A stretch of DNA of 48,929 nucleotides from an uncultured Lachnospiraceae bacterium (lineage in GTDB: Bacteria > Bacillota > Clostridia > Lachnospirales > Lachnospiraceae), in assembly GCA_902786515.1 (NCBI GenBank), contig CADADA010000022.1, positions 1 to 48,929 on the forward strand, written 5' to 3'. Shown piece by piece: positions 43,183 to 48,929 of this stretch (position 1 is the stretch's first letter; each line of letters begins with the position of its first letter). Under the pieces are notes generated by a model. The model saw nothing but the letters and a program-made list of their open reading frames with translations, was not told the DNA's origin and did not search any database. A program made the translations under genes and the position numbers.

Positions 43183-46100
43183 TTATTTTACTTTAATTGT
43201 AATTGTCTTTGTTGCCTTTTTGAAGTTTGTTGTAGCTGCAGCTGTAACAGTAATCTTAACAGTACCTTTCTTGCCTGTTAATGTTACTTTACCTTTTGCA
43301 TTTACTTTAGCAATCTTTTTGTTTCCTGACTTGTAAGATAATTTTCCGTTACCCTTTGTAAGTTTTGCACAAAGACTAAATGCTTTGTCAGATTTCTTCT
43401 TTGATATAGAAGTCTTTACTTTAATAGTCTGAGCAGCCTGTACAATCTTAAATGTCTTTGTAACAGATCCTTTGTACAATCCCTTAAATGTAATCTTAAC
43501 CTTTGCAGTACCTGCATTCTTATTTGAAGAGTAAGAAAGTGTATAATCTGTACCCTTCTTAAGTTTCTTAGAATTGTATTTTACTGTTACTGAAGGCTTA
43601 ATTGCCTTTCCTGTATAGGTCTTCTTAGAAATTGAACTTACAGTTACATCACCTGAGATGTCTGTAGCTTCACCTTCAACAAGTACTGTTGCTGAGCATG
43701 CATCTACTGAAACTGTTCCTGCAACTGTTCCGAGTACTTCATTTCCGGCCTTATCGCCTTCTACATACTTGTTCCATACTCCATCAGGAAGATCGATATT
43801 AACTGCCTTGCTATTTGGATTGTAGATTACTACAATAGCATCTTCTCCTTCATAGCCTGAAATCACATTCTCTACAACTCCACCAACAGCCAATGTCTTA
43901 TCACCTGACTCAGATGTTGCATATTCATTGACATATGATGTATTAATTGTTTTCAAACATCTGTTAATATCAGCTTCACTAGTCATTCTGAGTGAAGGAT
44001 GAGCATTTCTGAATGCAATAAGTCCCTTATAATAATCATTAACAGCTTCATATTTTTCTATTGATAAATCGCCCCACTTAATGCTGTTCTCAGCACTTGG
44101 AGAAGCATAGCTGTTTGAATCAAATGTACCATCAGCTTTTACCTTTGTTCTTAACATTTCTTCACCTGCAAGGATAAATGGAATACCCTGAGATGTAAAT
44201 GTAATTGCTGCTGCAAGATTGTTCTGCTTAACTCTTGAATCAAATGAATCAGTTCCGTTAGAACTTGCAATCTTGTCCCAGAGAGTTAAGTTATCATGAC
44301 AAGATGAGTACTGAATCATCTGTAAAGGATCACTTTCAAGTCCTGTCCAGCTTGCCTGTGCTGCAGAGCATGCTGCAATATCAGAAGCCTTTCCTACTGC
44401 ACCGTTAACATAACCTTTGTCAGTTGCTGTGAATACACTTCCCTTTAAAGCATCTCTTAAGAAGTCGTTAAAGTATGCAAATCCAGGAGTATCAGAACTA
44501 TTTCCCTGAGTTGCAAGTTTCACTCCGTCCTTTGTAGGAATTGTTGCCGGAATTGTCCAGCCTTCACCATAAAGGATGATAGAAGGGTCTTCTTCATGAA
44601 GCTTCTCTGTAATTGCATTAATTGTATCAATATCAATTAATCCTACAAGGTCAAATCTGAATCCATCGATATGATATTCATCATGCCAGTATAATACAGA
44701 CTGTACTATATATTCACTCATCATTGCTCTCTCAGATGCAACATCATTACCACATCCGGAACCGTTTGTTCCTCTGTAGCAATATCCCGGTACAATCTGA
44801 TTGAAACAGAAATTTGTGCTGTATGTATGGTTGTAAACAACGTCCATAATAACACCTATTCCTGAATTATGTAATGACTGAACCATCTGCTTAAATTCTT
44901 TAATTCTTACTTCTCCATTATATGGATCTGTTGAATAAGATCCTTCAGGAACGTTGTAGTTCTTTGGATCATATCCCCAGTTATACTGGTCTTTGTCAAG
45001 CTTTGTCTCATCTACAGTAGCATAATCATATGCCGGATTAATCTGTACATGTGTAACACCTAACTGCTCAAGATAATCTAAACAGGTAGATTTTCCTGCA
45101 GAATTCTTTGTTCCTTTTTCTGTAAATGCTAAATATTTTCCTCTGTTTGCTTCACTTACACCAGACTCTGAATCATACGAGAAATCTCTAACCTGAATCT
45201 CCCAGATTGAGCAATCTGTATAATTCACGTTCTTACCAAAGTAAGGATTTACATCCTTATCCCATCCTTCAGGATTTGTTGAATCCATATCAATAACCAT
45301 AGCTCTGTCACCGTTTACACCAACAGCCTTAGCATATGGATCACAAGTTTCATTAGATGTTCCATCATTAAATGTAACTTTGTATGTATAATATGTCTTG
45401 TTCAAATCACCGTTCTCTGTAGCTGACCAAACACCGTTTGTACCAAGTACCATAGGTATTTCCTTAATGAAGCTCTCTGTATCCTCTGTAAGATTTCCTT
45501 TTGAATCTTTTACAGCCTCTCCCTTATTGTAAAGCTTTACAGATACAGAAGCTGCTGTAGGAGCCCATACCTTAAATACTGTAGCATCCTTTGTCCAATT
45601 AGCACCAAGATCAGTACCCGTGTATGTATACTCTTTTTCAAAATCTTCACTTGAATAGTAGTCAGGCAATGGAACAGCATAATCAGCATCATTAAAGCTT
45701 ACAATATACTTAATACCGTTCATAGTAGCTTCCTTGATGTCAATCTCTTTATCTAATACGATAGTTGTATTGACACTGCCTTCTTCCATTGGTGATACGG
45801 CGGCAATATCAAGTTTATTTCCATTGCCATCCTTTACACCAAGAACTGACTCTACATCCGTAATAGGATCTTTTTCTAATGAAGCCGGATTAACATTGAA
45901 TGTTACATTAATCTTTGTATACTTTCCGTTATCATCTTTTGCTAATTCGAGGTCTGTGATAACACAACCCTTTACTGTCTCAGTATCATCGATAGTTCCT
46001 CCTGCAACCTTAGATGTAATATAGTACTTAAGTGTTCCACCTGCGTAATTAATTGTATCAATGAACTGATCAGCATCGACATCCTTCTCTGTCCATTCAC

Positions 46101-46404
46101 CTGCTGTTCTTACGATGTAACCAATTTTTGATGTTCCTACTGCTACATTAATAGTAGTTACACCCCATGTCTTTCCATCGATTTCTTCCGTAGTGTCAAA
46201 TGTATAAGCCGCACCATCAGCATTAGGTGCCCATGACCATACATCCCATGCACTATATGCATTGTCTTCTCTGAAGTAATACAACTTAACTGTCAGAGTA
46301 GATGCAGCTTCTGCTTTCTGAATATCTGAAGCTGCAAAAACTACTGTACTTAAGAGCATTACAACCGCCATAATTAATGACTGAATTCTCTTTGTTTTCT
46401 TCAT
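43183..46404 (-). CDS. Secreted cell-surface pullulanase with CBM41 and C-terminal wall-type repeats
   Basis: 1073 residues with a signal peptide (cleavage near AEA-AS, about 33). A CBM41-type module (about 36-125, WDVWSWAPNADG) binds alpha-glucan; a linker domain and a CBM48-like module (about 250-350) lead to the GH13 barrel: YNWGYDPKNYNVPEG (about 473), DVVYNHT (519), GFRFDLVGL (578), LYGEGW (608), SSCHDNL (698). The C-terminus has a YTGKAIKPSVTV-type repeat (about 918-985) and a lysine-rich Big2-like domain (990-1073), with no LPxTG. It debranches starch outside the cell. AAGGAGGA precedes the ATG. Confidence 0.94.
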   Translation of the reverse strand: MKKTKRIQSLIMAVVMLLSTVVFAASDIQKAEAASTLTVKLYYFREDNAYSAWDVWSWAPNADGAAYTFDTTEEIDGKTWGVTTINVAVGTSKIGYIVRTAGEWTEKDVDADQFIDTINYAGGTLKYYITSKVAGGTIDDTETVKGCVITDLELAKDDNGKYTKINVTFNVNPASLEKDPITDVESVLGVKDGNGNKLDIAAVSPMEEGSVNTTIVLDKEIDIKEATMNGIKYIVSFNDADYAVPLPDYYSSEDFEKEYTYTGTDLGANWTKDATVFKVWAPTAASVSVKLYNKGEAVKDSKGNLTEDTESFIKEIPMVLGTNGVWSATENGDLNKTYYTYKVTFNDGTSNETCDPYAKAVGVNGDRAMVIDMDSTNPEGWDKDVNPYFGKNVNYTDCSIWEIQVRDFSYDSESGVSEANRGKYLAFTEKGTKNSAGKSTCLDYLEQLGVTHVQINPAYDYATVDETKLDKDQYNWGYDPKNYNVPEGSYSTDPYNGEVRIKEFKQMVQSLHNSGIGVIMDVVYNHTYSTNFCFNQIVPGYCYRGTNGSGCGNDVASERAMMSEYIVQSVLYWHDEYHIDGFRFDLVGLIDIDTINAITEKLHEEDPSIILYGEGWTIPATIPTKDGVKLATQGNSSDTPGFAYFNDFLRDALKGSVFTATDKGYVNGAVGKASDIAACSAAQASWTGLESDPLQMIQYSSCHDNLTLWDKIASSNGTDSFDSRVKQNNLAAAITFTSQGIPFILAGEEMLRTKVKADGTFDSNSYASPSAENSIKWGDLSIEKYEAVNDYYKGLIAFRNAHPSLRMTSEADINRCLKTINTSYVNEYATSESGDKTLAVGGVVENVISGYEGEDAIVVIYNPNSKAVNIDLPDGVWNKYVEGDKAGNEVLGTVAGTVSVDACSATVLVEGEATDISGDVTVSSISKKTYTGKAIKPSVTVKYNSKKLKKGTDYTLSYSSNKNAGTAKVKITFKGLYKGSVTKTFKIVQAAQTIKVKTSISKKKSDKAFSLCAKLTKGNGKLSYKSGNKKIAKVNAKGKVTLTGKKGTVKITVTAAATTNFKKATKTITIKVK

Positions 46405-46451
46405 AGAATCCTCCTTTTATTTTTTTAATACTTTGACCTTGTATCTCCTCC

Positions 46452-46480
46452 ATTGTAGCACAATATTAACAAAAATGAAA
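46452..46480 (-). promoter_or_regulatory. Promoter of the secreted pullulanase gene
   Basis: On the minus strand TGCTACAAT (46460-46452) is an extended -10, with a weak TTTCAT 17 bases upstream of the hexamer. No CcpA-type cre palindrome was found around it. Confidence 0.5.
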
Positions 46481-46503
46481 CTAGAATTTGCAGGAATTTT
46501 GTA

Positions 46504-47226
46504 CTATTTCAATATAAGCGGGCTTATTTTTTTGAAATCTCCATCTATAACTTTGTAAGTTGCTTCTACCTTCTCCGGTTCTTCATCAAATGGTGATATT
46601 TCCGTATATATGTACAACGAATCCATTCCCACACCTCTTGCTCCGGCAATGTCTGATGAACCGTCATTTCCTATCATAATTGACTCTTTTATATTCAGAT
46701 TATATTTCTTTATTAATCTGTTAAAAAAGTTCTCTGACGGTTTCTTCCATTCTTCTTCAGAAGAAATCATAATTCCATCAAAATAATCCCAAAGTCCAAG
46801 ATATCTTATCTCAGGCGTCGTAAAGGTACTCTGTGCATTGGAAAGCAGATATATCTTCTTGTTTTTTTCTTTCAGTTCCTTAAAAAACTCCGGCACTCCA
46901 TCATAATACTTTATAAATTCAGTTGAAACAATTCTAAACATTTCACCTGTAAACCGGACGAGTTCATCACTGGCATGAACTCCCTTCTGCTCATATAACG
47001 CTTTGAATACATAGTCGATATTTATCTCAAAATATTTTTTCCCTTCAAATTTCTTATCCTCTATTTTACAAAGTCTTCGATATTCTTTTTTTAATTCGTC
47101 AGGTGTATATATCGCACCTTGAAATCCATACATCTCTGTCATTTTATCCCACAAAACAGGTATCTGTTCGTCTGTCCTGATATCAACAAGTGTTCCATAC
47201 AAATCAAAAATATAATTCTTATACAT
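46504..47226 (-). CDS. HAD-superfamily hydrolase with DxYGT motif I
   Basis: 240 residues with the HAD subfamily IA layout: motif I FDLYGTLVD (D8), a helical cap (about 15-95), motif II LLSNAQ, motif III lysine in EWKKPSENFF and motif IV GNDGSSDIAGA. The second aspartate of motif I, the usual proton donor of phosphatases, is Tyr10. That substitution is known in haloacid dehalogenases but also occurs in uncharacterised clostridial relatives, so the reaction is open. The ATG lies three bases after the stop of the GGDEF gene, whose end supplies the AGGAGA ribosome site. Confidence 0.85.
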   Translation of the reverse strand: MYKNYIFDLYGTLVDIRTDEQIPVLWDKMTEMYGFQGAIYTPDELKKEYRRLCKIEDKKFEGKKYFEINIDYVFKALYEQKGVHASDELVRFTGEMFRIVSTEFIKYYDGVPEFFKELKEKNKKIYLLSNAQSTFTTPEIRYLGLWDYFDGIMISSEEEWKKPSENFFNRLIKKYNLNIKESIMIGNDGSSDIAGARGVGMDSLYIYTEISPFDEEPEKVEATYKVIDGDFKKISPLILK

Positions 47227-47229
47227 GCT

Positions 47230-48717
47230 TTATCTCCTTTTATTTCCTTTATTTTCATACATTTTTTTATCTGCATCCTGCACAGCATCTTTTATTTTAA
47301 CATTCACACCGTCATAGGATGATATTCCATAAGAAAACTGCATATAAACAGCTTCATCTATCAGCCTGCACGGTTCTTTGAATGCATTTTTTAGTTTTCC
47401 GACCAGTTTCTCAGCTTCATCCTGCTCTGACCTGCAAAGAATTATAAATTCATCCCCTCCATATCTGTAGAGTTTCGCCTTAGAATCCATAACATTGCTT
47501 GTTATATAAGAAAAATATCTTATATAGATATCTCCGTTATTGTGTCCATATGTGTCATTTACTTTTTTCAAATAGTCCAAATCTATAAAGATTATAGTCC
47601 CTGAATTTTTCTTTTCGGTTTCATTTTTTATTTCCAAATCAAATGCTTTTCTATTATAGCATGCGGTCAGGGAATCAATCTTATAGGTAGTCTTCATTTC
47701 ATTAAACTTATCTTCCATACGTGATATTCTGAATTGTTCCCTGACAAGTTCATACATAATATCATCATATTTTTTGTTATAAGTCTCTAAAATCTTGTTA
47801 TAATCTACAACCAAATCAAAATATTCCTGTTTTGGAACTTTATCACCCTGAAGCTGATAGATTGTCATAAGCCTTCTGTAAATCTGTTTTTTACTGCCGC
47901 ATATATTCGGGTTTTTAATCAGTCTCTTACATATCTTCGCTGCCTGATCTAAATCTCCCTTTCTTACAGAATAATCTATAAACGGAAGGTGAACATCTTC
48001 ATTTTCCATTACTCCAAGACTGTTTTTTTCTGTTGTGCGTACCAGATATTCTAAATACTCATTCATCACTGTATTTACATATTTTTCATCACTGTTACTA
48101 ATTCTCAGTTTTACGAAAAGGGTACACATCGTAAATAGTTCATCATACTCAGGTGCCTTATTGATTAGCTCCCTGAACAGCCTGTATGTTTCTACAACTT
48201 TTTTTTCATCACCTATAGCCGCATAACAATAAACAAGATTATTGTAACTCATAACCTTAAATATGTTTTTAACTTCATCACTATCAAATGCTTCCTGCGA
48301 CATAAGAATATATTCAATGGCCTTATCATAAAAGCCTGTTTCGAACAAACTAAAAGCTGCCATATTATACACTTCGTAGTTATCAATCGGATTCAATTCC
48401 AGTTTTTGGTATTTTAATGCATACTCTACCACTTTTGGACTTAATCCCACATAATTATAATAATTGAGATAAGCCTTATAAAGAAAGCCTTTCGCTTTTG
48501 TACTCTTAATTCTGACTTCACCAATATCGCACAACGACAATAAAGGTTCCCAATACTTATTTTCATTGCTTAAGATAATCTGCTGACTTATCCTTGATAT
48601 ATATTCTGCATTTTCTTCATAATTGTCTGATTCAGATATGTATTTAATTCCTTTATCTATCGCCTCAGATATGCCACTTTCCAAGAGACACACCTTTTCA
48701 AATGATGCCATATTCAT
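47230..48717 (-). CDS. Diguanylate cyclase candidate: TPR-like helical domain plus GGDEF
   Basis: 495 residues, soluble. Residues about 1-320 are helical with TPR-like spacing (for example YNMAAFSLFETGFYDKAIEY); a short coiled coil (about 320-345) leads to the GGDEF domain with FIDLDYLKKVNDTYGH and the intact active site RYGGDEF (GGDEF at 420-424). It should make cyclic di-GMP. The RxxD inhibitory site normally upstream of GGDEF is absent, so product inhibition is unlikely. The ATG at 48717 has GGGAGGA seven bases upstream. It is cotranscribed with the HAD gene. Confidence 0.9.
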   Translation of the reverse strand: MNMASFEKVCLLESGISEAIDKGIKYISESDNYEENAEYISRISQQIILSNENKYWEPLLSLCDIGEVRIKSTKAKGFLYKAYLNYYNYVGLSPKVVEYALKYQKLELNPIDNYEVYNMAAFSLFETGFYDKAIEYILMSQEAFDSDEVKNIFKVMSYNNLVYCYAAIGDEKKVVETYRLFRELINKAPEYDELFTMCTLFVKLRISNSDEKYVNTVMNEYLEYLVRTTEKNSLGVMENEDVHLPFIDYSVRKGDLDQAAKICKRLIKNPNICGSKKQIYRRLMTIYQLQGDKVPKQEYFDLVVDYNKILETYNKKYDDIMYELVREQFRISRMEDKFNEMKTTYKIDSLTACYNRKAFDLEIKNETEKKNSGTIIFIDLDYLKKVNDTYGHNNGDIYIRYFSYITSNVMDSKAKLYRYGGDEFIILCRSEQDEAEKLVGKLKNAFKEPCRLIDEAVYMQFSYGISSYDGVNVKIKDAVQDADKKMYENKGNKRR

Positions 48718-48750
48718 GTAGAAGTCCTCCCAATCAAATCTAACATTTCC

Positions 48751-48759
48751 ATTATAACA
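48751..48759 (-). promoter_or_regulatory. Extended -10 promoter of the GGDEF gene
   Basis: Minus-strand TGTTATAAT (48759-48751) with no clear -35, just downstream of the rRNA terminator. Confidence 0.55.
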
Positions 48760-48796
48760 TATAAAAAAAAGATTTGCACCGTAATTTCAAATAACG

Positions 48797-48824
48797 AAAA
48801 AAAAAGAACCGTAGTTGGTTCTTT
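48797..48824 (-). terminator. rRNA operon terminator
   Basis: AAAGAACC (48803-48810) pairs with GGTTCTTT (48817-48824) around a six-base loop; on the minus strand a long T run follows. It closes the rRNA operon that enters from the right edge. Confidence 0.88.
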
Positions 48825-48888
48825 CATCCCGTACCTTCAAAACTACACACATAAGATTTAACTTCTGACATTTTCCTAAACCGTTTAT

Positions 48889-48929
48889 GGTCAAGCCCTC
48901 GACCTATTAGTATCAGTCAACTTAACATG
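48889..48929 (-). rRNA. rrl: 23S rRNA, 3' end (partial)
   Basis: The complement of the last 41 bases ends in GATACTAATAGGTCGAGGGC followed by TTGACC, the conserved 3' terminus of Firmicutes 23S rRNA. The gene continues beyond the window. Between its end and the terminator there are only about 64 bases, too few for a 5S gene. Confidence 0.93.

Noticed and set aside
46405..46503. A CcpA (cre) site controlling the secreted pullulanase
   Set aside because: No sequence close to TGWAANCGNTNWCA was found here or in the other starch-gene control regions.
1..48929. CRISPR arrays or tRNA genes
   Set aside because: No regularly spaced direct repeats and no cloverleaf with conserved GTTCRA arm were seen in the gaps between genes.

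Overview
The window is AT-rich and reads as chromosomal DNA of a starch-degrading member of the Lachnospiraceae (Clostridia). Evidence: the era-recO-lipoprotein-glyQS-ppdK neighbourhood, the single-chain clostridial purL, Gram-positive promoters and strong Shine-Dalgarno sites, and a large set of secreted and intracellular alpha-glucan enzymes with surface-type domains. The genus cannot be fixed from the sequence alone.

Region 1 (1-6.2 kb) is a decayed mobile region. It opens with the 3' end of an IS3-family element that cuts off a conjugative-element-type gene. A compact type I toxin-antitoxin-like locus follows (33-codon hydrophobic peptide with a convergent antisense RNA), and its toxin promoter carries a perfect LexA box. 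Next come four cargo genes (NUDIX, zinc ribbon, membrane protein, esterase) with recurring junction sequences, a relaxase accessory gene, and a relaxase whose N-terminus was removed by an IS21-family insertion. That IS21 is itself broken: istA has an in-frame stop and istB is cut at 42 codons.

Region 2 (6.3-24.8 kb) is core housekeeping, all on the minus strand: ppdK with its own promoter and terminator; a GtrB-like glycosyltransferase with a GtrC-like membrane partner; a lipoprotein with glyQS; an M16 peptidase followed by era and recO; purL; and a helicase carrying an N-terminal RecB/Cas4-type nuclease.

Region 3 (24.8-46.5 kb) is dominated by alpha-glucan metabolism. A tight minus-strand run holds cardiolipin synthase, a 1315-residue multidomain secreted amylase, a lipoprotein amylase and signal peptidase I, closed by a strong terminator. 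Divergent from it are tldD and tldE. A convergent block holds malQ-glgP, read divergently from a LacI-family regulator, followed by tandem intracellular and secreted pullulanases. Inferred flow: secreted amylases and pullulanase cut and debranch starch outside the cell; imported maltodextrins are debranched by the intracellular pullulanase, rearranged by MalQ and phosphorolysed by GlgP. No sugar transporter lies in the window.

Region 4 (46.5 kb to end) holds a GGDEF protein and a HAD-family protein in one transcription unit, then a terminator and the 3' end of a 23S rRNA gene. No 5S gene lies between the 23S end and the terminator. No CRISPR array, tRNA gene or T-box was seen. No gene-free stretch exceeds about 300 bases.
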